Positions 34,816-43,385 of a stretch of 64,000 nucleotides of DNA are shown in pieces. The DNA is from Streptomyces sp. 549 (GTDB taxonomy: Bacteria; Actinomycetota; Actinomycetes; Streptomycetales; Streptomycetaceae), in contig NZ_JASKMT010000020.1 of the NCBI RefSeq assembly GCF_030124175.1, forward strand, positions 36,586-100,585, read 5' to 3'. Made by a program: the position numbers and the translations under genes. Within the stretch, counting starts at the first letter, position 1; every line of letters begins with the position of its first letter. A model generated the notes under the pieces. That model did no database searches. It had not been told where the DNA came from and worked only from the letters and a program-made list of their open reading frames with translations.

Positions 34816-36476
34816 GCCGGGTCCTCCTCGCGCATCGGGACGCGCACGCCGCGCTCGGCGGCGACCTCGTCGGCCCGCTCGTACCCGGCGTCCACATGCC
34901 GGATGACACCCATGCCGGGGTCGTTGGTGAGCACCCGGCGCAGCTTCTCCCCGGCCAGCGCGGTGCCGTCCGCGACGCACACCTGCCCGGCGTGCAGCGA
35001 GCGGCCCATGCCGACGCCGCCGCCGTGGTGCACCGACACCCAGGACGCGCCGGAGGCCACGTTGACCATCGCGTTGAGCAGCGGCCAGTCGGCGATGGCG
35101 TCCGACCCGTCGAGCATGGCCTCGGTCTCGCGGTAGGGCGAGGCGACCGAGCCGCAGTCCAGGTGGTCCCGGCCGATGGCCAGCGGCGCGCTCAGCTCAC
35201 CGCTCGCCACCATGTCGTTGAAGCGCTCACCGGCCTTGTCGCGTTCGCCGTAGCCCAGCCAGCAGATCCGGGCCGGCAGCCCCTGGTAGCTGACGCGCTC
35301 GCCGGCCAGCTTGATCCACCGGGCCAGCGACTCGTTCTGCGGGAACAGGTCGAGCACGGCCCGGTCGGTGGCGGCGATGTCCTTGGGGTCGCCGCTCAGC
35401 GCGGCCCAGCGGAACGGGCCCCGGCCCTCCGCGAACAGCGGCCGGATGTAGGCGGGCACGAACCCGGGGAAGTCGAAGGCCCGTCCGTAACCGGCGAGCT
35501 GCGCCTCACCGCGGATGGAGTTGCCGTAGTCGAAGACCTCGGCGCCGGCGTCCTGGAAGCCGACCATCGCCTCCACGTGACGGGCCATCGACTCCCGGGC
35601 GCGCTGGGTGAAGTCGGCCGGCTTCTCCGCCGCGTAGGCGGCCATGTCGGCGAAGTCCACACCCACCGGCAGGTAGCTGAGCGGGTCGTGGGCGCTGGTC
35701 TGGTCGGTGACGATGTCGATCGGGGCGCCCGCCGCGAGCAGTTCGGGCAGCAGCTCGGCGGCGTTGCCCAGCAGGCCCACGGAGAGCGGACGGCGCTGGT
35801 CGCGGGCGGCGGTGACCAGTTCCAGCGCCTGCGGCAGCGAGTCGGCACGCACGTCGAGGTAGCCGTGCTCGATGCGGCGCTCGATGGCCCGGGGGTCGCA
35901 GTCGACGCACAGCGCGACGCCGTCGTTCATCGTCACCGCGAGCGGCTGCGCGCCGCCCATGCCGCCGAGACCCGCGGTGAGGGTGATCGTGCCGGCCAGT
36001 GAGCCGCCGAACCGCTTGGCGGCGACGGCGGCGAACGTCTCGTAGGTGCCCTGCAGGATGCCCTGGGTGCCGATGTAGATCCACGAACCGGCCGTCATCT
36101 GGCCGTACATGGTCAGGCCGAGCTGCTCCAGACGGCGGAACTCCTCCCAGTTGGCCCAGTCCCCGACCAGGTTCGAGTTGGCCAGCAGCACCCGCGGCGC
36201 CCACTCGTGCGTCGTCATGACGCCGACCGGACGGCCGGACTGGACGAGCATCGTCTCGTCCGCCTTGAGCGTGCGCAGCGTGCGGACCATGGCGTCGAAG
36301 GACCGCCAGTCCCGGGCGGCCTTGCCGGTGCCGCCGTAGACGACCAGCTTGTCGGGGTGCTCGGCGACCTCGGGGTCGAGGTTGTTCTGCAACATGCGCA
36401 GGGCTGCCTCCTGCTGCCACCCCAGAGCGCTCAGTTCCGTGCCTCGTGCCGCCCGTACCGGTCGCGGTCCCGACAT
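34812..36476 (-). CDS. hutU: Urocanate hydratase
   Basis: It converts urocanate to imidazolone propionate with tightly bound NAD. The 554-residue protein is full length, with the N-terminal GWQQEAALRMLQNNLDPEVAE, NAD-binding GGMGGAQPLAVTMN, the conserved cysteine region SVHHGGGVGMG and ARICWLGYGERDK. It is the first gene of the leftward operon hutU, M20, hutF, hutI, and has its own promoter upstream (36522-36549). Histidase (hutH) is not in the window. Confidence 0.96.
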   Translation of the reverse strand: MSGPRPVRAARGTELSALGWQQEAALRMLQNNLDPEVAEHPDKLVVYGGTGKAARDWRSFDAMVRTLRTLKADETMLVQSGRPVGVMTTHEWAPRVLLANSNLVGDWANWEEFRRLEQLGLTMYGQMTAGSWIYIGTQGILQGTYETFAAVAAKRFGGSLAGTITLTAGLGGMGGAQPLAVTMNDGVALCVDCDPRAIERRIEHGYLDVRADSLPQALELVTAARDQRRPLSVGLLGNAAELLPELLAAGAPIDIVTDQTSAHDPLSYLPVGVDFADMAAYAAEKPADFTQRARESMARHVEAMVGFQDAGAEVFDYGNSIRGEAQLAGYGRAFDFPGFVPAYIRPLFAEGRGPFRWAALSGDPKDIAATDRAVLDLFPQNESLARWIKLAGERVSYQGLPARICWLGYGERDKAGERFNDMVASGELSAPLAIGRDHLDCGSVASPYRETEAMLDGSDAIADWPLLNAMVNVASGASWVSVHHGGGVGMGRSLHAGQVCVADGTALAGEKLRRVLTNDPGMGVIRHVDAGYERADEVAAERGVRVPMREEDPA

Positions 36477-36511
36477 CGGCCGTACCTCCCTCTCACTCGC
36501 ACCGGATCAAA

Positions 36512-36549
36512 CTATTCACCCACTCTATGGATTGAATAGAACTAGTCAA
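36512..36549 (-). promoter_or_regulatory. hut promoter with overlapping inverted repeat
   Basis: On the minus strand TTGACT (36544-36549) and TAGAGT (36522-36527) are 16 bases apart and match vegetative -35 and -10 boxes. The inverted repeat CTATTCA-N14-TGAATAG (36512-36518 and 36533-36539) embraces the -10 box, an ideal place for a histidine or urocanate-responsive repressor. hutU starts about 35 bases beyond. Confidence 0.65.
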
Positions 36550-36585
36550 CAGGGCGTGGCGGGGTGATCGGGCGACGAGAGTGAC

Positions 36586-36641
36586 GGGGCTGCGGGGCTG
36601 CGGGGCTGCGGGGCTGCGGGGCTGCGGGGCTGCGGGGCTGC
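36586..36641. repeat. GGGGCTGC octanucleotide repeat, 7 copies
   Basis: Seven perfect copies of GGGGCTGC fill the gap upstream of hutU's promoter. They share the GGGGCT core with the repeat at 30688. Seven G4 runs four bases apart make the plus strand a G-quadruplex candidate. Confidence 0.95.
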
Positions 36642-36652
36642 GGGCACAACGC

Positions 36653-36699
36653 CTCCGGCCTCCCGGTCGCCGCACGGGACGGCGGCCGGGAGGCCGGAG
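36653..36699 (-). terminator. Perfect 14-bp hairpin
   Basis: Arms CTCCGGCCTCCCGG (36653-36666) and exact complement (36686-36699) with a 19-base loop lie 18 bases past the stop of the leftward gene at 36717, in the convergent or back-to-back gap with the hut promoter. Confidence 0.85.
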
Positions 36700-36716
36700 A
36701 GGGGAATGCGACTGGA

Positions 36717-37652
36717 CTACAGCGAGGCGATCACGCGGTCCGCGAGCACGTAGACGGACTCGTCGCCGTAGGCGAAGGTGAGCGCGAACGCCCCCGACAC
36801 CCCGGACCCGCCGAGCAGGTACGGCGCGTCACCCGCTCGCAGGGCCTGCGCGAGGCGCTCAGCCGTCTCCCGGTGCCCCGGGGACATGCAGACGGTCGTG
36901 CCGTCGGTGAAGACGTAGACGTCGAGCGTGCCAAGCGGACCCGGTCGGACGTCGGCCAGTTCGGTGCGCGCCTCCGCCAGCTCGGCGAGCCGCAGCATGG
37001 TCCGCTCGTCGTCGGCCGCTGCGTCCGTGCCGTCACGGTCGGGCGCAGTGGGCTCGCCCGAGAGCGAGAAGTGCGGGTCGGACGGGTGCCGGCGACGGGC
37101 CGCCGCCCGTTCCGCCGCCTCCGCCCCCGCTTCGGCGGGTGCCGCCGCCTCCGCCGCGTCGCGGGCGGACTGGCGCGGCAGATACGCCTGCCCTTCGCGC
37201 GCCTCGTCCAGCAGGGCTTCGAGCAGAGCGGCGTCCACGGCACCGACCGCGTGCTCGTCCGACGGATCGACCCCCTCGCCGCGCTCTGCGCGCTCGCCGA
37301 AGTCGCCGTACTCCGCGAACTCAGCGCCGCCGGTCGCGAGCAGCGGACCGGCGTCCATGAGGTCGCTCTCGCGCGCCTCCTGGGCAGCCCAGAACGCCCT
37401 GGCCTCGGCCAGCTCGCGCTCCCGCTCTTCGGCGAGCGCATCAGCCACCGCAGCCCGGACGTCCTCCACCACGGGGGTACGCCGCGCAGCGGGTACCGCG
37501 GCGGCACCGGCGGCGGCCAACTCCTCGCGGAGCCCTATGACCTCGCGGCGCAGCCCGCGGGCGGTGTGCAGTGCAGCCCCGCCGAGGGTCGCCGCGACGC
37601 CCGCAGCAACCAGCAGGGTGAGGGATATGGCGCTCACTGACGTACTCCCCAT
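36717..37652 (-). CDS. Membrane-anchored hypothetical protein
   Basis: A 311-residue protein with one N-terminal membrane segment (about 6-28) and a charged coiled-coil-like region. A long Ala/Glu-rich acidic linker (about 60-220) leads to a compact C-terminal domain (about 230-311; DVYVFTDGTTVCMSPGHRETAERL, LLGGSGVSGAFALTFAYGDESVYVLAD). The family is recognised only as conserved in Streptomyces, with no function. The ATG at 37652 is chosen because the membrane segment starts right after it; longer in-frame reading upstream lacks coding character. It lies alone, ending in a strong hairpin. Confidence 0.75.
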   Translation of the reverse strand: MGSTSVSAISLTLLVAAGVAATLGGAALHTARGLRREVIGLREELAAAGAAAVPAARRTPVVEDVRAAVADALAEERERELAEARAFWAAQEARESDLMDAGPLLATGGAEFAEYGDFGERAERGEGVDPSDEHAVGAVDAALLEALLDEAREGQAYLPRQSARDAAEAAAPAEAGAEAAERAAARRRHPSDPHFSLSGEPTAPDRDGTDAAADDERTMLRLAELAEARTELADVRPGPLGTLDVYVFTDGTTVCMSPGHRETAERLAQALRAGDAPYLLGGSGVSGAFALTFAYGDESVYVLADRVIASL

Positions 37653-37785
37653 TCGGAAACGGCCCCCTGAATTCCTACCGCAGCTTTCCTGGCGGCACCT
37701 CTCGACCATCTCAGAAATTGCCATATATGGGGCAGTCGAAAAACGGACCCCCAAAGTCCACATGCCTCTGACCAGGCAAAACGCA

Positions 37786-37820
37786 GCGCCCCCAGGGGAA
37801 ACATCACATCCTGGGGGCGC
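37786..37820. terminator. 11-bp perfect hairpin downstream of thiolase
   Basis: Arms GCGCCCCCAGG (37786-37796) and complement (37810-37820) with a 13-base loop. It lies after the thiolase 3' region and its duplicated element, and probably terminates that transcript. Confidence 0.7.
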
Positions 37821-37974
37821 TTCTGTCTCACCCCGGCATCCCCGGTGACTCACGTCACATAGGTGGACACAAGGGGCAGTTGACCGTTTCCTCAGCCGAG
37901 CCGACGGTCACACTAAGGGGTAACTCCACTACGCAGAGGTGGAGGTGAGGGAGCGTGGTAACGGAAAGGAACGT

Positions 37975-38146
37975 CTCCGCTACGGGCAGGTGCCACCCTC
38001 GTCCCTCGGGCAACCCCTACCCTCCGCTGCGGCTCAGCTGAGCCGCACACACCCATCACTCACGCTCAGCCCACCTCCGCTACGGGCAGGTGCCACCCTC
38101 GCCCCTCGGGCAACCCCTACCCTCCGCTGCGGCTCAGCTGAGCCGC
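37975..38146. repeat. 72-bp direct duplication at the thiolase 3' end
   Basis: Copies at 37975-38046 and 38075-38146 are identical except for one base (38002 versus 38102) and lie exactly 100 bases apart. Each contains the perfect 18-base palindrome GCGGCTCAGCTGAGCCGC. The right copy includes the last codons and stop of the thiolase gene. The left copy is a noncoding duplicate. Confidence 0.95.
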
Positions 38147-39354
38147 TCGATCACCATCGCCATGCCCTGGCCGCCGCCGACACACATGGTCTCCAGGCCG
38201 AACTGCTTGTCGTGCCACTGGAGGGAGTTGATCAGGGTGCCGGTGATGCGGGCGCCGGTCATCCCGAACGGGTGACCCACGGCGATGGCTCCGCCGTTGA
38301 CGTTGAGGCGGCTCTCGTCGATGCCCAGGTCGCGGTAGGAGGGGATCACCTGGGCGGCGAACGCCTCGTTGATCTCCACGAGGTCGATGTCGCCGATGGA
38401 CAGGCCGGCACGGGAGAGCGCCTGCTTGGACGCCTCGACCGGGCCGTAGCCCATGATCTCCGGGGAGAGGCCGGAGACACCGGTGGAGACGATGCGGGCC
38501 AGCGGCGTCAGGCCCAGCTCGCGCGCCTTCACGTCCGACATGATCACCAGTGCGGCGGCGCCGTCGTTCAGCGCGCAGCAGTTGCCGGCCGTGACCATTC
38601 CGTCCGGGCGGAACACCGGCTTCAGGCCCTGGACGGCCTCCAGCGTGACGCCGGCCCGGGGACCGTCGTCCTTCGACACGACCGTGCCGTCGGGGGTGGT
38701 CACCGGGGTGATCTCGCGCTCCCAGAAGCCGTCCGCGAGCGCCTTCTCGGCGAGGTTCTGCGAGCGCACGCCGAACTCGTCCATGTCCTGACGGGTGACG
38801 CCCTTCTGCCGGGCCAGGTTCTCCGCCGTCTGGCCCATCGCGATGTAGACGTCCGGGACCTGGCCCGCCTCACGCGGGTCGGTCCAGTCCTCGCCGCCCT
38901 TCTCCGCGCGGGCCGCGGTACGCGCCTCCGCGTCGGCGAACAGCGGGTTGTGGGTGTCGGGCATGCCGTCCGAGGAGCCCTTCACACTGCGGGAGACCAT
39001 CTCGACACCGGCCGAGATGAAGACGTCGCCCTCGCCCGCCTTGATGGCGTGCAGCGCCATGCGGCTGGTCTGGAGCGAGGAGGAGCAGTAGCGGGTGACG
39101 GTGCAGCCCGGCAGGTGGTCCATGCCCAGCTGCACGGCGACCACGCGGCCCAGGTTGTGGCCCTGCTCACCACCGGGGAGACCGCAGCCCAGCATCAGGT
39201 CGTCGATGTCGCGCGGGTCCAGCTCCGGCACCTTGGCCAGGGCCGCGGCGATGATCTCAGCGGTCAGGTCGTCCGGCCTGACGTCCTTGAGGGACCCCTT
39301 GAACGCGCGGCCGATAGGCGAACGGGCGGCAGAAACGATGACTGCTTCGGGCAT
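38134..39354 (-). CDS. Acetyl-CoA C-acyltransferase (thiolase)
   Basis: It condenses or cleaves beta-ketoacyl-CoA and acetyl-CoA. The 406-residue protein has the active-site Cys in TVTRYCSSSLQT, the NEAFAAQ loop, GGAIAVGHPFGMTG (His) and CVGGGQGMAMV (Cys). The ATG at 39354 has CCAGGAG upstream. It may serve fatty-acid beta-oxidation or acetoacetyl-CoA formation; the sequence alone does not decide. Its 3' end lies in a duplicated palindrome (see the repeat). Confidence 0.94.
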   Translation of the reverse strand: MPEAVIVSAARSPIGRAFKGSLKDVRPDDLTAEIIAAALAKVPELDPRDIDDLMLGCGLPGGEQGHNLGRVVAVQLGMDHLPGCTVTRYCSSSLQTSRMALHAIKAGEGDVFISAGVEMVSRSVKGSSDGMPDTHNPLFADAEARTAARAEKGGEDWTDPREAGQVPDVYIAMGQTAENLARQKGVTRQDMDEFGVRSQNLAEKALADGFWEREITPVTTPDGTVVSKDDGPRAGVTLEAVQGLKPVFRPDGMVTAGNCCALNDGAAALVIMSDVKARELGLTPLARIVSTGVSGLSPEIMGYGPVEASKQALSRAGLSIGDIDLVEINEAFAAQVIPSYRDLGIDESRLNVNGGAIAVGHPFGMTGARITGTLINSLQWHDKQFGLETMCVGGGQGMAMVIERLS

Positions 39355-39614
39355 CTCGGCTCCTGGAGAAGGGGGTGCACAACTGTCAGGGAAGCTACCC
39401 GCGCGTAGCGCGAAGGTCACGGCCCCCGGCGTGTGACACGGCTCGCAGCCGATCGGCGGCCGGAGGCAGGGCCGCGTCGCTCCTTCCGTCACTCTGCCGG
39501 GCGCGGAACAATAAAGGCCCTTTCCTTCGTTCAAGGCAGTGCACTAGCGTGCGGCCTTTGCGAAACCATTACTCTGGTGGTGAAGGCCGTGCCGTACGGC
39601 CATGGAGGAGTGAG

Positions 39615-40448
39615 ATGAGGAGCAGCAACCCGGTCTTCTCGCGTCGGAGGTTCAACGGGGGCGGCCAGGTCGGGCAGCCGCAGGCCGGGAACCCCTACGC
39701 CCAGGGCGCACCTGCGGGCGGACCGTACGCGAACAACCCCTACGCCCAGCCGCAGCAGGGCGTCCCGGGCTTCCCGCCCGCCGCCCCGACCGGCGACCGG
39801 ATGACGATGGACGACGTCGTCTCCCGGACCGCGCTCACCCTTGGAACCGTGGTCGCCGGTGCGGCCGTCGCCTGGCTCCTGAACCTGCCGATGGGCTTCG
39901 CGATCCTCGCGGCCCTCGTGGCGATGGGTCTGGCGTTCTGGCAGTCGTTCAAGCGCAAGGCCTCGCCCGGTCTGATCCTGACGTACGCCGTCTTCGAGGG
40001 CCTGTTCCTCGGCGCCGTCAGCAACATCATCAACCAGTGGGTGCCCGGCGCCGCGATGCAGGCGGTCATCGGCACGATGGCGGTGTTCGCCGCCGTCCTG
40101 TTCCTGTACAAGACGCGCATCATCCGGGTGAACCGCCGCTTCACCCAGTTCGCCATCGCCGCCGGTATCGGCTACGCGATCCTGTCGCTGGTGAACCTGG
40201 GCTTCGCGATCTTCGGCGCGGGCGACGGCATGGGCTTCCGCACCGGCTGGGTCGGCATCCTGATGGGCATCGCCGGTGTCTGCATCGGTGCTCTGTTCCT
40301 CGCGCTGGACTTCAAGCAGGTCGAGGACGGCATCGCCTACGGCGCGCCGCGTGAGGAGTCCTGGCTGGCCGCGTTCGGTCTGACCGTGACGCTCGCCTGG
40401 ATCTACTTCGAGTTCCTGCGTCTGGCCTGGATCTTCGCGTCGGACTGA
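39615..40448 (+). CDS. Bax inhibitor-1/YccA-family membrane protein
   Basis: A 277-residue protein with a cytoplasmic Gln/Pro/Gly/Tyr-rich N-terminus (about 1-60, NPYAQ repeats) and seven predicted membrane helices. The family pattern includes FEGLFLGAVSNII, LALDFKQVEDGI and the final YFEFLRLAWIF. Relatives act in membrane stress or calcium leak; the role in actinomycetes is unclear. The ATG at 39615 has GGAGGAG 5-11 bases upstream. A long hairpin follows the gene. Confidence 0.92.
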   Translation: MRSSNPVFSRRRFNGGGQVGQPQAGNPYAQGAPAGGPYANNPYAQPQQGVPGFPPAAPTGDRMTMDDVVSRTALTLGTVVAGAAVAWLLNLPMGFAILAALVAMGLAFWQSFKRKASPGLILTYAVFEGLFLGAVSNIINQWVPGAAMQAVIGTMAVFAAVLFLYKTRIIRVNRRFTQFAIAAGIGYAILSLVNLGFAIFGAGDGMGFRTGWVGILMGIAGVCIGALFLALDFKQVEDGIAYGAPREESWLAAFGLTVTLAWIYFEFLRLAWIFASD

Positions 40449-40501
40449 CCCCGGGACCGGCAACTCCGCCCGACGGCGGAGAGGCTCACCGGTACAACCG
40501 C

Positions 40502-40538
40502 AAGGGCCCGCGAGGCAGTCACTGCCTCGCGGGCCCTT
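40502..40538 (+). terminator. Near-perfect 18-bp hairpin
   Basis: Arms AAGGGCCCGCGAGGCAGT (40502-40519) and exact complement (40521-40538) flank a single C, so the real loop is AGTCACT. It serves the Bax-inhibitor gene and probably the convergent DUF4287 gene. Confidence 0.92.
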
Positions 40539-40610
40539 CGCGCGCCCTGAGCGGGTGCTTCCCGCCTCCGGGCGACCCCTGAGGGGGAGCCTGGGGGGAG
40601 GGTGAACGGT

Positions 40611-40844
40611 TCAGTACTTGCGTGCGGCCCGGCCGCGGCGCAGGTCGTGTTCGTGCACGATGGCCTTCGCATGGCCGTAGGCGAGGTTGTGCTCGCCCCT
40701 GAGCCAGCTGACCCGCTCCTCGAAGCGGAAGAAGGCGGGCCCGTCGTCGACCGCCTGAAGCCAGTCGCTGACGGGTCGGCCGGTGCACTGCGGGATGCGG
40801 GAGAGCAGGTTCTGATGGGTCTCGTCGGAGAAATCCTGGGACAT
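40611..40844 (-). CDS. DUF4287 domain protein
   Basis: A 77-residue protein that is one complete DUF4287 domain (SDETHQNLLSRIPQCTGRPVSDWLQAV, EERVSWLRGEHNLAYGHAKAIVHEHDLRR). These short actinobacterial proteins are conserved but uncharacterised; the HAKAIVHE core resembles DNA- or peptide-binding helices only loosely. It is a single gene converging on the Bax-inhibitor gene. Confidence 0.88.
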   Translation of the reverse strand: MSQDFSDETHQNLLSRIPQCTGRPVSDWLQAVDDGPAFFRFEERVSWLRGEHNLAYGHAKAIVHEHDLRRGRAARKY

Positions 40845-40939
40845 CGGCGCCTCCGGACGCGTCGCTGAGCCTTCCCGCCACCGTGCCCGAGTGCCAGGCC
40901 GTTGGCAACAGTGCGTACCAGGCGCATAGGCTGACGCGC

Positions 40940-41257
40940 GTGCCTGATCCGATCCCGCTGCTCACCGCCGTCGACCGCCTCGCCGAGCGGCTGCGGGCGA
41001 TGCCGCAGAGCGCCCTGAACGGGGGTGCGGCGGCTGAGGGGCTGGCGCTGGCGAGGGCTCTGGCGGCCCGAGCCCAGCGGCTGGAGGGTGTGCCGCAGCC
41101 GCCACCGCAGGTGCCTGACGCCGGTGCCTTCGCCGTCGGCGACCAGGTGGCGGTGGCGGGTCATGACCTGGCCGAGGCGCTGCGGACCTCCGGCAGCACA
41201 CCGGAGCTGGACGACGCCCTGCGTCTGGTGCGGGACGCCGCCGCCCGCATGCGCTGA
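40940..41257 (+). CDS. Small conserved hypothetical protein
   Basis: A 105-residue Ala/Leu-rich helical protein beginning VPDPIPLLTAVDRLAERLR. No family recognised. It is supported by an open GC-biased frame and a plausible amphipathic helix pattern. The GTG at 40940 lacks a strong ribosome site. It diverges from DUF4287 and converges with the RpiR regulator. Confidence 0.65.
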   Translation: MPDPIPLLTAVDRLAERLRAMPQSALNGGAAAEGLALARALAARAQRLEGVPQPPPQVPDAGAFAVGDQVAVAGHDLAEALRTSGSTPELDDALRLVRDAAARMR

Positions 41258-41304
41258 CGGCACCCGCTCGCGCCCGTGCGCACCCCCGCGCCCGGGCCGG
41301 CGGG

Positions 41305-42147
41305 TCACTCCAGGAAGAGGGCGCGTTCGGCCGCTCGGGTGTCGAACTCCTCCAGGCGGGCCTGCGCGTCGGGCAGGTGGTCGCACATGGACTCCAACAG
41401 CACCCGTCCGAGCAGCATCGGGCCGCAGGCCGTGTCGAAGGCGAGGCCGGTGCCCACGGCGGCGGGCAGCAGCACGTCCCGCGGGTCGGCGACGGGCGCG
41501 AAGGCGCTGTCGGCGACCGTGACCACGCGCAGCCCGGCGTCGCGGGCGTGGGCCAGCGCGTCGGCCACCTCACGCGGGTGCCGGGGCAGCGCGAAGCACA
41601 GCAGGGCCGTGGCCCCCGCCCGGACGGCGGCGTCGATGCGGTCGGTGAGCATGGTGCCGCCCTCGTCGAGCAGCCGGATGTCGGGGTGCACCTTCGCGGC
41701 GAAGTAGGCGAAGCCGCGGGCCTGGGCCGAGGCGGCCCGCAGGCCCAGCACCGGCAGCGGCCGGGAGCCGGCCAGCAGCCGCCCGGCCGTGACCACAGGA
41801 GTGGGGTCGGCGAGCTGGGCGGCGAGCAGGCGCAGGTTGTCGATCTCGGCCTGGACCGCCTGCTGGTACTCGTTGGGCTCCTGCCCGGCCGCGTCGGTGG
41901 ACCCGCCCGCAGGTGCAGGCGCCTCCCGCAGGTGGCGGCGGAGCGCCGGGTAGCCGTCGAAGCCGAGAGCGACGGCGAACCGGGTCACGGACGGCTGGCT
42001 GACCCCGGCCAGTTCGGCCAGTTCCACGCTGGACAGGAACGGCGCGTCCGCGGCCCGCCGCACCATGCAGTGCGCGATGCGGCGCTGGGTGGGGGTCAGC
42101 CGGTGCCCCTCGAAGAGACTCTGCAGCCGCGCCCCGGCGCCGCTCAT
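41305..42147 (-). CDS. RpiR/MurR-family transcriptional regulator
   Basis: A 280-residue regulator. An N-terminal RpiR-type HTH (about 1-80; LTPTQRRIAHCMVRRA, LAELAGVSQPSVTRFAVALGFDGY) precedes a SIS sugar-phosphate-binding domain (about 110-260). Effectors are usually phosphosugars. The ATG at 42147 has GAGGTG upstream; an in-frame ATG at 42198 is the alternative. It diverges from the small membrane protein. No sugar operon is adjacent, so the targets are unknown. Confidence 0.9.
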   Translation of the reverse strand: MSGAGARLQSLFEGHRLTPTQRRIAHCMVRRAADAPFLSSVELAELAGVSQPSVTRFAVALGFDGYPALRRHLREAPAPAGGSTDAAGQEPNEYQQAVQAEIDNLRLLAAQLADPTPVVTAGRLLAGSRPLPVLGLRAASAQARGFAYFAAKVHPDIRLLDEGGTMLTDRIDAAVRAGATALLCFALPRHPREVADALAHARDAGLRVVTVADSAFAPVADPRDVLLPAAVGTGLAFDTACGPMLLGRVLLESMCDHLPDAQARLEEFDTRAAERALFLE

Positions 42148-42272
42148 GCCGCCCACCTCACCCCTCGCTGGATCATTCAGAGAACCCTGACTCTGCATGA
42201 CTCCATACAGCCGGCACAAGTGGGGGGCTAACCCCAGTGCCGCATGCCGGGGCCCGTCCTAGCGTGGTCGGC

Positions 42273-42701
42273 ATGCGCTCATCTGACCCTGAGTTGAAGA
42301 AGGAGCTCGACGCCACCTTGCAGACCCGCAAGGAGCTCGGGCCGGAGTACGAGGACGAGCTGGTCGAGTCGTTCCTGGAGAAGGTGGACCAGCGTCTGGA
42401 GGCCAGGCTCGACAAACAGGTGCGGCGCCAAGTCGCGGAGCAGCAGATGGTCGTCGCGTCGAAGGGCCCGCGCCGGTCGGTGAGCGAGAGCCTGGACGGG
42501 ATCGGGGCGGCCTTCGCCCTGGCGGCGATCTCCCTGGTGCTGGCCATTCCGCTGTCGGGCCTCGCCGCGGCGAACGCGGGCACGACGGGCCTGGTGATCG
42601 CCTGGATCGGCATCGTCGGGGTGAACGCCGTGCACTCCGCGCACCGCTTCCACTTCGCCCGCCGCGACCAGGCGAAGGGCGACACCGACTGGCGGGAGTG
42701 A
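42273..42701 (+). CDS. Small integral membrane protein
   Basis: A 142-residue protein. A charged helical N-terminus (about 1-75, KKELDATLQTRKELGPEYEDELVE) precedes two membrane segments (about 82-102 and 105-122) with a short basic tail. The family is a conserved Streptomyces membrane protein of unknown role. The ATG at 42273 is chosen because the conserved MRSSDPELKKELDA starts there. Confidence 0.8.
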   Translation: MRSSDPELKKELDATLQTRKELGPEYEDELVESFLEKVDQRLEARLDKQVRRQVAEQQMVVASKGPRRSVSESLDGIGAAFALAAISLVLAIPLSGLAAANAGTTGLVIAWIGIVGVNAVHSAHRFHFARRDQAKGDTDWRE

Positions 42702-43285
42702 ACGGGCGGGAGTGAACCGGCGGGAAGCGAGCCGGGACCGGGAGCCGACCGGACAGGGGCGAGCCGGGCCAGGAGCGGGCCCGGCCGGGTGGGCCGCGGG
42801 CCCGGGGCGAGGTTGCGCGGGGACCGCCGCACCCCGGTGCGAGCACCAGGGGCGGGACGACGGCGGTCCCCGCGAAGGACGCAGCGCCGGGTCAGGGCCG
42901 GGCGGTACGTCCGGGCGGCCAGGGAGGTCCGGGAGCCGCTCCGTAGTCCTTGGCGCCGTGTTCGCGCCGGCTTCCTTGCCGACACCCACCACTGTGCCGG
43001 ACCGGTGTTAACCCGGCTTTGCGGCACCGTGACACCTGCGAGGCGTTTTCGACCCGGCAGGTGTCGCGGGGGTGCGCCCGGGGTGCGCCCGCCCTGTCCC
43101 GAGGCGGCGCTGGACCGCGCCCATCGGCCGAACCCCGTTCTGGGCAGCGGCACTTGCTCCCCGGCCCGGGGACGCCCTGCCGGTACGCCCGGCAGATCCC
43201 GCTGTTGGGGGACGGCGGGGCTACGGCCATGGGCGCGGAGCGAATTCGGACGCGTGACGCGGTCGGGGCTGGCACGCTGCCTGCC
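42702..43285. other. 584-base region without a recognised gene
   Basis: The region is very GC-rich. It opens with degenerate GGCGGGA repeats and contains a nine-base inverted repeat, GACACCTGC ... GCAGGTGTC, at 43031-43065. Frames on both strands are open by composition only. It leads into a truncated NTPase start, so it may be the former upstream region of that gene. Confidence 0.4.
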
Positions 43286-43384
43286 ATGGATGATCCGGGA
43301 GTACTGCTCATCGGAGGGCGTGCCGGTGTCGGCAAGACGACGGCGAGGTGGTGGCCGCCACCGGCTGGATCGGGCGGGACAGCC
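43286..43384 (+). pseudogene. Truncated P-loop NTPase
   Basis: The frame starts MDDPGVLLIGGRAGVGKTT, a full Walker A box at the usual N-terminal position of small AAA/adenylate-kinase-like ATPases of Streptomyces. After GKTT the sequence shifts to a short, different text (another frame reads GEVVAATGWIGRDSP) and ends within about 20 codons against the convergent VOC gene. The core of about 150 residues is deleted. Confidence 0.6.
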
Positions 43385-43385
43385 C

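Noticed and set aside
30688..36641. CRISPR-like array from the GGGGCT and GGGGCTGC repeats
   Set aside because: The repeats are perfect head-to-tail microsatellites without spacers, and there are no cas genes.
37939..38134. A small gene starting near 37939 with a GGAGGTGAGG-type ribosome site
   Set aside because: The frame runs through the duplicated thiolase tail and into its antisense, with no protein character.
43031..43065. Regulatory dyad GACACCTGC ... GCAGGTGTC
   Set aside because: The 17-base loop and the lack of any functional gene nearby leave no role to assign.
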